This document shows, piece after piece, positions 9,396 to 17,071 of a DNA stretch of 64,000 nt. The stretch covers positions 62,001 through 126,000 of the forward strand of contig CAYMIX010000004.1 of assembly GCA_964391185.1 (NCBI GenBank), written 5' to 3'. Position 1 is the first letter of the stretch. The number at the start of each line of letters is the position of its first letter. The DNA comes from JAKQEM01 sp964391185 (GTDB lineage: Bacteria > Patescibacteriota > Gracilibacteria > Peribacterales > Peribacteraceae). Made by a program: the position numbers and the translations under genes. The notes below the pieces were generated by a model. It was given only the letters and a program-made list of their open reading frames with translations, ran no database searches and was not told the origin of the DNA.

Positions 9396-10853
9396 ATGTC
9401 CCGCAGTCATTATCTATCACGTTCTTATCCATCTCGTCGTCCTTCGTCACGCTCAGGACAGACGCAAAAAGCTCCTTTAGTGGGTTTCATCTTAATCGCA
9501 TCATTCGGCATTTTGTTTGCCGGTTGTAGCGGGCCTGAGTCTGTCGAAGACGAAGAGCTCGTCTTCACACAAGATGACCTCGCTCGTTACCGTGAGCTCG
9601 CAGCAGAATCTGGTAGTGGTTCTACAGACGACATTCCGGAGATTGATATTTCTGCGTCTGGTAGTGGTGCGACTAATGCAGATGCTGTGGAGCTCGATCT
9701 CTCGCAAGTGGATACCTACAATGGTTTGCGCGCGAGCATGGCTGGAGGCGATGGTTATCAAGTAAACAATGAATTCTTGAATGTGCGCGAAACGCCTTCA
9801 ACTGCAGCAAAATCAATCGTCCAACTGAAGTTCGGTGATGCAGTGAATGTGACAGAATTCTTGGATTCCCAATGGGCAAAGATCACAATTGCTGGCGGCC
9901 AGACAGGATACGTGTCCCACAAATATCTCTCAAAAGTTACGAGTGATGACAAGTTAGAAGCGGAGAAGAAGCAATTCGAAAACATGTACTACGTGAGCTT
10001 TGGGTTTGTGAACATGCGCAAGGAAGCGGACCAGAGTTCGGAAAAAATTGGAGAAATCCCTGGAGGCAAAATCATAAAGCCAATCAGCATCGATAAAGGA
10101 TGGGCGAAGGTTTCCTACGATGGAAAAGATGGATATGTTTCCACGTCGTACCTCGCAGCATTCTTGCCAAACTTCATTGTACGTCAGGATACATACACGT
10201 TGCCAGTGCTTCGCTACAGCGTGGTGAAAGAACAGGAAAAAGAAGTGCTTCAAGCGCTTGGTCAGCATGTAAACGACCTGAAAGGAAAAGGTTACACTTT
10301 TATGACCATGGCTCAGTTCCGCGATCAGTTGCTTGCTCAGCAGCAGCGTGATGTGCGTCTCGAAGGAAAGAATGTCATCGTTGCGGTGACAGGAATCACG
10401 CCAGGCAACATCAAAGCAATTTCCGATGCGCTTACGACGGCAAACGTCAAGGCTACACTCTTCATCGAAACACAAAATGTAGGTGTCTCTGGTATCACAG
10501 AAAAAACCCTCCTCACGATGATGGCGAATGGATTTGATATCCAGTCAGCGACGCACACAGGTGACGACCTCCGTGCACTGACGGATTCACGCGTAGAGCT
10601 TGAGCTCAAGCAAAGCCGCAAACTCCTTGAGGACTACACGAACAAGCCAGTGTTTGCTGTCGCATATCCACAGGGTGGCGTGAATGACCGCGTTGCAAAA
10701 ATTGCAGGTGAAGCGGGTTACTTACTCGGTCTCGGTGACGATGCTGATGCGAGCTTCTCGCGTGGTCAGCTCTTGCGCTTGCCGGCGATGACGGTGTTCC
10801 CAAGCATGTCTCCAGAAGAGGTCACGAAATTTGTGACTGGAGGTGAGCAATAA
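9396..10853 (+). CDS. Lipoprotein with two SH3 domains and a degenerate polysaccharide-deacetylase domain
   Basis: 485 residues. Lipobox IASFGILFAGC is near residue 45. Two bacterial SH3 repeats (about 115-180 and 205-255; both contain LNVRE/VNMRKE and GYVS) suggest cell-wall binding. Residues about 330-480 follow the NodB deacetylase fold (VIVAVTG, ATLFIET, GFDIQSATHTGDDL, VFAVAYPQGG), but the usual catalytic DD after VAVT is replaced by GI, so activity is doubtful. The unusually long Ser/Arg-rich stretch before the signal helix contains a family-A repeat (9436-9465) read in frame. A terminator follows at 10879. Confidence 0.75.
   Translation: MSRSHYLSRSYPSRRPSSRSGQTQKAPLVGFILIASFGILFAGCSGPESVEDEELVFTQDDLARYRELAAESGSGSTDDIPEIDISASGSGATNADAVELDLSQVDTYNGLRASMAGGDGYQVNNEFLNVRETPSTAAKSIVQLKFGDAVNVTEFLDSQWAKITIAGGQTGYVSHKYLSKVTSDDKLEAEKKQFENMYYVSFGFVNMRKEADQSSEKIGEIPGGKIIKPISIDKGWAKVSYDGKDGYVSTSYLAAFLPNFIVRQDTYTLPVLRYSVVKEQEKEVLQALGQHVNDLKGKGYTFMTMAQFRDQLLAQQQRDVRLEGKNVIVAVTGITPGNIKAISDALTTANVKATLFIETQNVGVSGITEKTLLTMMANGFDIQSATHTGDDLRALTDSRVELELKQSRKLLEDYTNKPVFAVAYPQGGVNDRVAKIAGEAGYLLGLGDDADASFSRGQLLRLPAMTVFPSMSPEEVTKFVTGGEQ
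9436..9465. repeat. Family-A repeat copy inside the SH3 lipoprotein gene
   Basis: CGTCGTCCTTCGTCACGCTCAGGACAGACG (written as 9436-9455 CGTCGTCCTTCGTCACGCTC and 9456-9465) closely resembles the repeat-derived terminator at 2418-2456. It is translated as RRPSSRSGQT ahead of the signal peptide. Confidence 0.55.
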
Positions 10854-10878
10854 GACACCACAAATACACAGACAAACG

Positions 10879-10905
10879 AAAAGGTGCTCGCAGGGCACCT
10901 TTTTT
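10879..10905 (+). terminator. Rho-independent terminator
   Basis: AAAAGGTGC, loop TCGCAGG, GCACCTTTTTT: a 7-base-pair GC-rich stem with an A run before and a T run after, 26 bases downstream of the SH3 lipoprotein gene. Confidence 0.88.
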
Positions 10906-11012
10906 AAGTTCGAAATCCGAAACTCGAAACAAGTCTGAATAGAAAATTGTTTAACCGTTCTAAATTCAAAACATTTAGATTTGTTTCGGATTTCGAACTT
11001 CGTGCTTCGGAT
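10906..11012. repeat. Degenerate hairpin repeat (family B, CGAAATCCGAAACTCGAAA type)
   Basis: The left arm is made of CGAAATCCGAAACTCGAAAC units. The right arm (from about 10975) is the near reverse complement, GATTTGTTTCGGATTTCGAA and similar. The centre is AT-rich. Closely related copies lie at 16050-16170 and 46043-46166, and part of one sits inside the FemAB-like gene at 12019-12050. Confidence 0.75.
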
Positions 11013-11384
11013 TTACTGCTGTATGTACTGCTCCAGCTGATCCATCAGACTTTCTTGTGAGTACTCAGCGGATTGCTTTACTGCTTCTTTGGTGATCTGT
11101 TCCATTACTTCTGCACCGTGCTTATAGAAGTACCACGTGCTCCACACGACGATAATGATTGGAATGAAACCAATGAGCGTCTTGAAGAATCCGCCAACCG
11201 TTCGTAAGCGATCGCGACTATTCATCTGATGAAGATAATGCACGATCAAATCGAGCTTTTCCTCATGTGTGAGGCCAACTGGCGGCGCATCATGCGCATC
11301 GTTGTCATGTTGATGAAGATGACTGTGATCGTGGAGATCAAGATCGATTGTTGGCTCCTCTGAGGAAGCTGCTTTGCGTGGCAT
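11013..11384 (-). CDS. Small single-span membrane protein with His/Asp-rich N terminus
   Basis: 123 residues. The N-terminal tail is rich in His and Asp (LHDHSHLHQHDNDAHD), then comes one membrane helix (FKTLIGFIPIIIVVWSTWYF) and a short amphipathic C-terminal helix. The His cluster might bind metal (inference). TATACT at 11391-11396 lies exactly six bases before ATG 11384, predicting a leaderless mRNA. It sits directly downstream of the FemAB-like gene. Confidence 0.72.
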   Translation of the reverse strand: MPRKAASSEEPTIDLDLHDHSHLHQHDNDAHDAPPVGLTHEEKLDLIVHYLHQMNSRDRLRTVGGFFKTLIGFIPIIIVVWSTWYFYKHGAEVMEQITKEAVKQSAEYSQESLMDQLEQYIQQ

Positions 11385-11400
11385 GGGCCGAGTATAGAGA

Positions 11401-12495
11401 TCAGAAGCCCCTGCGCCACTTGCGGACAAACTCAAACGCACGTGTCACGTAATACGAGTTCTTCAGAGGAATATCGACGCAGTGCATGAGGGGTAATGGC
11501 TTTCCGCCGAATCCCGTCTTAAATGTCGTCACACCTGCGAACGGATGATGCTTATCGATAATTACTTCGTCACCGTTTTCCAATGACTTCCTCGGAGCGA
11601 TTCCCCAGAAGTTATAGATATCATCACCACGACCGAGAGCTTCTTTAATAGCTGTCCACTGCAGTAAATAACTCGCTGGAATCTTCGCATACTTATGCGT
11701 ACTCGCACCGTGGTGATAGCTGGTAATCCCACCAAAGCTCATATGCACAGAAGCTGCGACCGCTTCTCCTTGGTATCGCGCGACATAGACGATCGCCTGA
11801 TTCTTTGGGGCGAAGTGTTTCACTTGTGCGCGAATATAGGAATCGCGATAGGGGACAAAGTGATGACGCTTGAAGGTTTCTTTCTGGAGCTCGAAGTAGA
11901 TCTCCAGATCCTTAAGAGGATCTTTCGAAGCTTCTACGGTCACGCCTTCACGTTGTGCCCTTCCAACTAAGTTTCTTGTCGTCTTTCTCATATCTGCAAG
12001 AATGCTCTCTTCAGAGCGTTTCGAGTTTCGGATTTCGTGCTTCGAGTTTCCCGCATTCCATCTATCACCTTCATTTAGCGGGATGTACCACGTGTATTCA
12101 GATAAAAGATGCAGCGGAGAATCTTTCGCTCCAGCCTGATGCAGCTGTTCGATGCGAGGATCTTGTGCAGTCCAGAACGGACTCATCCGAATAAACGAAC
12201 ACTGATGATCGCGCGCGGCGTTCTTGAGAGCTTCAAGAATCTGTTGTAATTGATCTGGTGATGAGAGCAGTGGTCCGTACTGCACCATCAGGTGGCGTCC
12301 ACGGCGCGCAGGAACGACGATCGCCTGAGCAACGCCAGTTATGACGTTATCCTCTCGTACTTCGATCCTGATGGGTTCCTGACCGATATCCCGATACACC
12401 TCGCCCATCGTCCAGCTCTGGAGAAAGAGTGGAAACTGTTGAGCACTCACGAATGCATCCCATTGAGCCGAATCTGTAGCTGACTGAACGTGCAT
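11401..12495 (-). CDS. FemAB-like peptidyltransferase (lipid II interpeptide bridge formation)
   Basis: 364 residues with the double-GNAT fold of FemX/FemAB proteins, which add amino acids from aminoacyl-tRNA to peptidoglycan precursors. Typical parts: LMVQYGPLLSS, RKTTRNLVGRAQREGV, RHHFVPYRDSYI, HHGASTHKYAKIPASYLLQW and YNFWGIAP. An extra segment GNSKHEIRNSKRSEES is encoded by a family-B repeat (12019-12050) between the two GNAT halves. The ATG at 12495 has no ribosome site. Confidence 0.85.
   Translation of the reverse strand: MHVQSATDSAQWDAFVSAQQFPLFLQSWTMGEVYRDIGQEPIRIEVREDNVITGVAQAIVVPARRGRHLMVQYGPLLSSPDQLQQILEALKNAARDHQCSFIRMSPFWTAQDPRIEQLHQAGAKDSPLHLLSEYTWYIPLNEGDRWNAGNSKHEIRNSKRSEESILADMRKTTRNLVGRAQREGVTVEASKDPLKDLEIYFELQKETFKRHHFVPYRDSYIRAQVKHFAPKNQAIVYVARYQGEAVAASVHMSFGGITSYHHGASTHKYAKIPASYLLQWTAIKEALGRGDDIYNFWGIAPRKSLENGDEVIIDKHHPFAGVTTFKTGFGGKPLPLMHCVDIPLKNSYYVTRAFEFVRKWRRGF
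12019..12050. repeat. Family-B repeat half-arm inside the FemAB-like gene
   Basis: TTCGAGTTTCGGATTTCGTG plus CTTCGAGTTTC matches the right arm of the intergenic copies at 10906 and 16050. Read in frame on the minus strand it gives KHEIRNSK, which has no counterpart in FemAB proteins. Confidence 0.65.
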
Positions 12496-12500
12496 AGAAG

Positions 12501-12595
12501 GTATGGTTCGTCTCCGCTCACCATGACATTTAGTTGTCGCGCATCACCGTGACGCCTAGACGTGTCACCCCGAGCGGAGACGAGGGGCGACTCTT
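12501..12595. repeat. Family-A palindromic repeats (two abutting copies)
   Basis: ATGGTTCGTCTCCGCTCACC with ATGACA, then GTGTCACCCCGAGCGGAGAC with GAGGGGCGAC. Both show the GTGTCA..CCGAGC / GCTCAcc..TGACA ends seen elsewhere. The region separates the FemAB-like gene from the DUF3052 gene. Confidence 0.7.
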
Positions 12596-12604
12596 TTTAC
12601 AATG

Positions 12605-13009
12605 CTATCTATCTTTGAGACGGTACACGAATTTTAAACCCGACCAGGCATCATCGACAGCGCACACTTTCACATCGACGAGCCCATTCCTCTGACCAAT
12701 GTCGCGAATAATATTTTCAGTCAGGTCCGAAGGAATGCCAGAAATTCTTCGTGGCCACGAAACCCACAGTGCGTGCGGCTTACCGAGAATTTTCTTGAGC
12801 TTCGGGAATGAAGTTTCCAAGTCAGATTTCTGCTGCACGAACACGTGGATGATATCAGCGTTTTCTTCGATACCTTGGACAAGACGTGCCTGCGTAATCA
12901 GCGCGCCAAGAGCTTCGATGTATCCCGCAGGTGCATTGATGATGCACGCAGTAAAACCGGGCTTGATGCCGAGCTTCTGCGGTAACGGCGTGAGTGAATA
13001 GCCAGTCAT
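12605..13009 (-). CDS. DUF3052 family protein
   Basis: 134 residues covering the complete family: MTGYSLTPLPQKLGIKPG, NAPAGYIEAL, DIIHVFVQQKSDLE, HALWVSWPRRISG, DLTENIIRDIG and LVDVKVCAVDDAWSGLKFVY. The function of the family is unknown; the fold resembles a small Rossmann-like protein. It lies four bases after the DegT-like gene on the same strand, so it is probably the last gene of the murF-degT-DUF3052 operon. Confidence 0.9.
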   Translation of the reverse strand: MTGYSLTPLPQKLGIKPGFTACIINAPAGYIEALGALITQARLVQGIEENADIIHVFVQQKSDLETSFPKLKKILGKPHALWVSWPRRISGIPSDLTENIIRDIGQRNGLVDVKVCAVDDAWSGLKFVYRLKDR

Positions 13010-13013
13010 AGAA

Positions 13014-14291
13014 TTATTTAGAAAGAAGGGGATTGAGAGTCTGCACTAATTCCTTGGCTTGGGTAAGCGTCGTTGTTGGGTGAGTTGGGAGACTCAAGAT
13101 TTGTTCTCCAGCCATTTCTGCATCAGGGTCTTGACCATCTTTGTAGCCAACAGCCTCACCATCAGCGGCAGCTGGGCAGATCACGCAACCTGTCCAACCA
13201 TCATGCAGGTGAATGTTGTGTTTCTTGAGTTGCTGACGAATGCGTTCTGCTTTATCTACAAATAGCGGGAACTTCTGAAGGGGGAGATCGGGCGTAACTC
13301 CCAATAACATTGGCCAATTATGTTTCGTGCCTTCATCAAAATAGAACTTCGTCAGCATCCGGCGATGGTCATTTATTTCTTTGAGACGATGCAGTTGATC
13401 AAGGGCCAACGCCGCGCACGCATTGGGAATGCGATGAAGTTGCGCCTGCATTTTTCCAGCCTTCTCACTGCGCGTGAGAATAGGTACGAGCATCTTCAGT
13501 TTAGATGCAATGACAAGTAAGGCTTTGCCAATTCCCAAGCCATAGATCGGCTTTGCGAGTGCATAGAGAATGGGATACAGCACGAACATCTTGATGCGAA
13601 TCAGACCAAGATCCTGCGCATCGTTATATAACTTAGAGAGTTCTTCGCAGATATCTTTTCGTGTACAAATAACAGCTCCACCGGCGACACCAGAAATCGC
13701 TTTGTCCCTGCCAAAACTACAGAACATCACATCGCCAAGATGTCCTATTTCTTTTGGTCCCGACGCATCGGGCATGATGTGTGCGCAGTCTTCGATAAGC
13801 GCGAGCGAATGGCGATCGCACATATCGCGGAGTCTTTTGGTGAAAGCGGGAATTCCAAATGTGTGCTGGCAAATAATCGCACGTGTCTTCGGTGTGATTT
13901 TGGCTTCGAGGTCATCCAAATCTATGTTCAATGTATCGCGTTCTATGTCTGCATACACCGGAACCATTCCTGCAGCGATGATCGCATTGGGAACTACGAC
14001 ACATGTGTAACCTTGGACAATTACTTCTTCGTCACGCTGATAGTGAAGAGCTTTGAGAATGGCGAGCAGTGATTCGCGACCTGAAGAAAACGTGAATGCT
14101 TCCCTGCCCGAACGACCGGCGTCTGGTCGGGCGGGGCCACCGAATTGGTTGCTCAGTGCATCTTCCAGTTTTTTCACATCGCTACCCTTCTTCCAGCGTC
14201 CTGGCTGAAAAAGAATGTTCCACGCGAGACGAACCTGACGGCTGTCAGCCATCGGCGCGAATGTGTGATGAATAGGGGAAAACAAGCTCAT
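13014..14291 (-). CDS. DegT/DnrJ/EryC1/StrS-type PLP aminotransferase
   Basis: 425 residues. Fold-type I sugar aminotransferase: QGYTCVVVPNAI, CQHTFGIPA, ALIEDCAHIM (PLP-binding Asp) and CSFGRDKAISGVAGG, with the active-site Lys in GRDKAISG. Likely makes an amino sugar, perhaps for the envelope. ATG 14291 overlaps the murF stop as ATGA, indicating translational coupling. A GC-rich palindrome (14103-14138) adds GGPARPDAGRSGREAF near the N terminus. Confidence 0.85.
   Translation of the reverse strand: MSLFSPIHHTFAPMADSRQVRLAWNILFQPGRWKKGSDVKKLEDALSNQFGGPARPDAGRSGREAFTFSSGRESLLAILKALHYQRDEEVIVQGYTCVVVPNAIIAAGMVPVYADIERDTLNIDLDDLEAKITPKTRAIICQHTFGIPAFTKRLRDMCDRHSLALIEDCAHIMPDASGPKEIGHLGDVMFCSFGRDKAISGVAGGAVICTRKDICEELSKLYNDAQDLGLIRIKMFVLYPILYALAKPIYGLGIGKALLVIASKLKMLVPILTRSEKAGKMQAQLHRIPNACAALALDQLHRLKEINDHRRMLTKFYFDEGTKHNWPMLLGVTPDLPLQKFPLFVDKAERIRQQLKKHNIHLHDGWTGCVICPAAADGEAVGYKDGQDPDAEMAGEQILSLPTHPTTTLTQAKELVQTLNPLLSK
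14103..14138. repeat. GC-rich palindrome (family C) inside the DegT-like gene
   Basis: CCTGCCCGAACGACCGGCGT and CTGGTCGGGCGGGGCC form an inverted repeat around ACGACCGGCGTCTGGTCG. It is read in frame and inserts roughly 12 residues just before the FTFSSGRES segment. Confidence 0.65.
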
Positions 14292-15880
14292 GGGAGGAGG
14301 CGAGTGACGGTGGAAAGTGGCATACGACCAACACAAACTAAGACGGAACTAGCATCTACTTTTTTCGTGGTAGATGACAATATTTCGACATCTTTTCCGA
14401 ATGCTGTTGCGAATATGTCAGCACCATGTTTATTGGTGAATACCACACGCTCAACAGAATCTTTTGCCTGCGCCCCTAGTTCCTTGAGGAAGTGATGTTC
14501 TTCAGGTCCAGTTTCCTGTAGACCACTGGTGAGAAGTACACGAGGACGTTGTTTCTGCTCTGCAGCCCAATGGAGAGCGGCTTTAAAGCTCAATGGACTG
14601 ATGTTGTAGGTGTCATCGAGAACTAATACTCCAGATTCAGTTTTTACATCGAATGTATGTGCGGTTTGCTTGAAGCTCTTAAGCAATTCCGAGATTCTTT
14701 TATCTGCGATGCCGAGATGTTTAGCGACAGCGATCGCCAGTAAAATATTATGAATATTATGAGAGCCGTGCAGTGCAATCTCATAGCCCATAGCCTGGAG
14801 CTCAAAGCGCAATCCGTTCTTCGTTTCTTCGTTCTTCGTGAGTTTGAGATCAGTTGTCAGTGTCACATCACAGTGAGCTTTTTTTGCGAGATCTGTGCAT
14901 CCGTCGTTTTCTCCATAGAAGAATGCGTGACCATCTTTTGGAAGTGCTTCGATAAGTTCACCATTCGCTTCGATAATTGCTTGTTCAGATCCAAAGAGCG
15001 CCAGGTGATCGGAGCCAAGTGCCGTCATCACGCCGATGGTTGGCTGGGCGATGTCGCACAGAAGTTTGATTTCACCTTTGCGGTAGGCACCCATTTCTAC
15101 GATGACAACACGTTGATTCGTTAATTCGTTAATTCGTGAGCTGCTTCTCGATAGCCATTGAGCGACTCCCATTTCTGTATTTACATGTGCCGGAGTCGTC
15201 ATCGGTTTTAAATCTTGCAGCAGGTGATTGATCAGTTCCTTCGTTGTTGTTTTTCCGACACTTCCTGCAATGCCGATGACTGTTGCATCTTTCCATGACG
15301 CACGAAGATCACGCGCGCTGTTCATTACTTTTGTTTTCATCCTTGAATCAATTGGTTTTAGAAGCGCCCATACGAGCAATACAAACATCGGCTGAAGAGC
15401 TATTACAAATGGAATCAGCAATGGCGAAAGAAACATCGCCGCTAGAGAAAGAACTGCTGCTCCGGAAAAAATCAGCAGGGCTTTAGATGTCCACACTGGC
15501 TTTCGTTGTTTGCGCAAAGCAATTTGCACAATTGATAACAACGCGAAAAGTCCGATAAATCCAAACATGACCATTGTTCGGATAATGTGCTGTGCCGCAA
15601 CGGCGTCATACGTTGCTGTAGATTTCAAAGACGGAAGTGGATTCAAGATCGCATATAGTTCCCATGCAATGAATGCAGCGAGCAAAAATGGTCTTACTCT
15701 CCCGAAAGCTTGGTTCAAAAAACCGCGTTGTCGGAAATGTTCATTCAAACGATCCCATCGCCATTCTTTCTGCTGGAAAAGCGTCGTAAACGTAAGGAGT
15801 GGCGAGCTTAAAGAGAAGAACAATATAAGGCCCCATAGGCCTATTATGATCTCGCCTGCGAAAACTGGAGGATTACCCAT
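14288..15880 (-). CDS. murF: UDP-N-acetylmuramoyl-tripeptide--D-alanyl-D-alanine ligase with N-terminal membrane domain
   Basis: Adds D-Ala-D-Ala to the UDP-MurNAc-tripeptide. 530 residues, about 70-80 longer than usual. The N-terminal 175 residues have about four hydrophobic helices in place of the usual UDP-binding domain. The ATP-binding motif GIAGSVGKTTTKEL follows at about 203, then VIVEMGAYRKGEI, SDHLALFGS, HNIHNILLAIAVA and LDDTYNISPLSFKAAL. Two in-frame repeat segments (15113-15142, 14813-14840) lie in loops. Coupled to the DegT-like gene by an ATGA overlap. -10 TACAAT lies 15 bases upstream of the ATG. Confidence 0.88.
   Translation of the reverse strand: MGNPPVFAGEIIIGLWGLILFFSLSSPLLTFTTLFQQKEWRWDRLNEHFRQRGFLNQAFGRVRPFLLAAFIAWELYAILNPLPSLKSTATYDAVAAQHIIRTMVMFGFIGLFALLSIVQIALRKQRKPVWTSKALLIFSGAAVLSLAAMFLSPLLIPFVIALQPMFVLLVWALLKPIDSRMKTKVMNSARDLRASWKDATVIGIAGSVGKTTTKELINHLLQDLKPMTTPAHVNTEMGVAQWLSRSSSRINELTNQRVVIVEMGAYRKGEIKLLCDIAQPTIGVMTALGSDHLALFGSEQAIIEANGELIEALPKDGHAFFYGENDGCTDLAKKAHCDVTLTTDLKLTKNEETKNGLRFELQAMGYEIALHGSHNIHNILLAIAVAKHLGIADKRISELLKSFKQTAHTFDVKTESGVLVLDDTYNISPLSFKAALHWAAEQKQRPRVLLTSGLQETGPEEHHFLKELGAQAKDSVERVVFTNKHGADIFATAFGKDVEILSSTTKKVDASSVLVCVGRMPLSTVTRLLP
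14813..14840. repeat. CGTTCTTCG-type repeat inside murF
   Basis: CGTTCTTCGTTTCTTCGTTC TTCGTGAG reads on the minus strand as LTKNEETKN. The same KNEETKN/KNEKTKNE peptide is produced by the repeat at 4536-4604. Confidence 0.6.
15113..15142. repeat. AATTCGTTAATTCGT repeat inside murF
   Basis: Three tandem TTAATTCG/TTGATTCG units, read on the minus strand as SSSRINELTNQR, inserted shortly before the conserved VVIVEMGAYRKG strand. Confidence 0.6.
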
Positions 15881-15914
15881 ATAAATGTGCGGTGGATTGT
15901 ACCTGAACCGGTTA

Positions 15915-15943
15915 TTGCAAATATATGTAAAATGTTATATAAT
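15915..15943 (+). promoter_or_regulatory. Promoter for a leaderless microprotein
   Basis: TTGCAA 15915-15920, 17-base spacer, TATAAT 15938-15943, then six bases and ATG 15950. Divergent from the murF promoter (TACAAT on the minus strand). Confidence 0.75.
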
Positions 15944-15949
15944 ATATAC

Positions 15950-16048
15950 ATGGAAAATAAACACAGTACAGTGGTTCATGTGGCATCAGGATTCGTCTTG
16001 GCATCGATGTACTTCGTGTACATGTTTGTCCTTCTGCCCAATTTTTGA
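15950..16048 (+). CDS. 32-residue single-span membrane microprotein (leaderless)
   Basis: ATG 15950 lies six bases after a perfect TATAAT with a good -35, so the mRNA should start at the ATG. The product has a short polar head MENKHSTVVH and one membrane helix (VASGFVLASMYFVYMFVLLP). It ends directly before a family-B repeat. Too small for family recognition, but promoter, start codon and membrane segment agree with the pattern of larger genes here. Confidence 0.6.
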   Translation: MENKHSTVVHVASGFVLASMYFVYMFVLLPNF

Positions 16049-16049
16049 T

Positions 16050-16170
16050 TGGGAAATCCGAAGCACGAAGTTCGAAATCCGGAACAAATCTGAGTGTTTG
16101 AATTTAGAATGTTTTTAAACATTCACGATTCAGATTTGTCTCGAGTTTCGAGTTTCGGATTTCGAGTTTG
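16050..16170. repeat. Degenerate hairpin repeat (family B)
   Basis: Left arm GAAATCCGAAGCACGAAGTT CGAAATCCGGAACAAATCTG; right arm CAGATTTGTCTCGAGTTTCG AGTTTCGGATTTCGAG. The right arm is translated as the last residues (TRNPKLETRDKSES) of the hydrolase at 16123. Confidence 0.75.
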
Positions 16171-16905
16171 TTCAAGAATGACTTTTGCAATCTCTGCGGC
16201 TTTGTCCCTATGCACTCTGTGTCGCACTCCTTGGAATAAGTGGAGCTTGCTCTCGCGGATTCCTTTTTTCATGAGGTATGCATCGCTTACAGGAGTCATC
16301 TGGTCATCGGTTCCCCAGAAAATATCGGTTGGCACTTCGATAAATGGCAGCAGTGGACGCAAGTCTTCAGCAGTGACGCGAACGAGTGTATCGCGCATGA
16401 CAGGTGTCGCTTGTTCATAATCATGCACACGAACCAATCGATAGAGGAACTTTTTGCCGAATGGTTGCAGATGTTTGAACCCAGGAATCGACAGGAAAAT
16501 TTTACCGGTCTTTGCGAGCATCAAGCCAATAATGCGTTTGATGTGACGCGGATGTCGAATGCCCGCTGCAGCGCACAAGTACAAGTGATCGATTGGAACT
16601 GTTCCACGAACTGCGAGCTTGATGGCGATGCGTCCGCCGTGAGAGTGACCTAACACGCTGATTCGGGTTTCGAGTGTAGCCTGTCCTGAGCTCTGGCGAA
16701 GGGGGTTTCGGGTTTGGAGCCACTGCTCGACCCAATCTGCATAGTCATCGATCGTCCATGGCTTCTTCGGTTCAGGTTCATCACCAAAACCCGGAAGGTC
16801 CGGTGTCAGAATTTCAATGCCAGATTCCTTTAGTGTTTCACGGAGTTCCGTGAAAGATTCCTTCGAGCCGCCCCAACCATGAAGACATACCAAGGTCGAT
16901 TTCAT
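16123..16905 (-). CDS. Alpha/beta hydrolase
   Basis: 260 residues. Oxyanion strand CLHGWGGSKESF, nucleophile elbow GHSHGG (Ser), acid in FWGTDDQMTP and His in GVRHRVHRD are all present. Substrate unknown. A repeat (16662-16718) inserts about 15 residues (NPLRQSSGQATLETR) just before the nucleophile strand, and a second repeat supplies the C-terminal tail. TACACT sits eight bases before ATG 16905, suggesting a leaderless or near-leaderless mRNA. Confidence 0.85.
   Translation of the reverse strand: MKSTLVCLHGWGGSKESFTELRETLKESGIEILTPDLPGFGDEPEPKKPWTIDDYADWVEQWLQTRNPLRQSSGQATLETRISVLGHSHGGRIAIKLAVRGTVPIDHLYLCAAAGIRHPRHIKRIIGLMLAKTGKIFLSIPGFKHLQPFGKKFLYRLVRVHDYEQATPVMRDTLVRVTAEDLRPLLPFIEVPTDIFWGTDDQMTPVSDAYLMKKGIRESKLHLFQGVRHRVHRDKAAEIAKVILEQTRNPKLETRDKSES
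16662..16718. repeat. Composite repeat inside the hydrolase gene
   Basis: TTCGGGTTTCGAGTGTAGCC TGTCCTGAGCTCTGGCGAAG GGGGTTTCGGGTTTGG combines a family-A core (CCTGAGC..GCGAAGG) flanked by family-B units (GGGTTTCG). Translated in frame. Confidence 0.65.
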
Positions 16906-17071
16906 GTATGACCAGTGTAGCGGCTTTGACTATCCATCGCGACCGTCGTAGAGTGCGTTCCTTTGATTTTTCACATCATCTGTTCCTCCATCCACCTTCT
17001 CTTTTGAGGAAGTGTTTCCTCAGTATACCATTCGGGTAAGAGAAGATGCCGTGGAGGAAAGGAGTGTGTAC

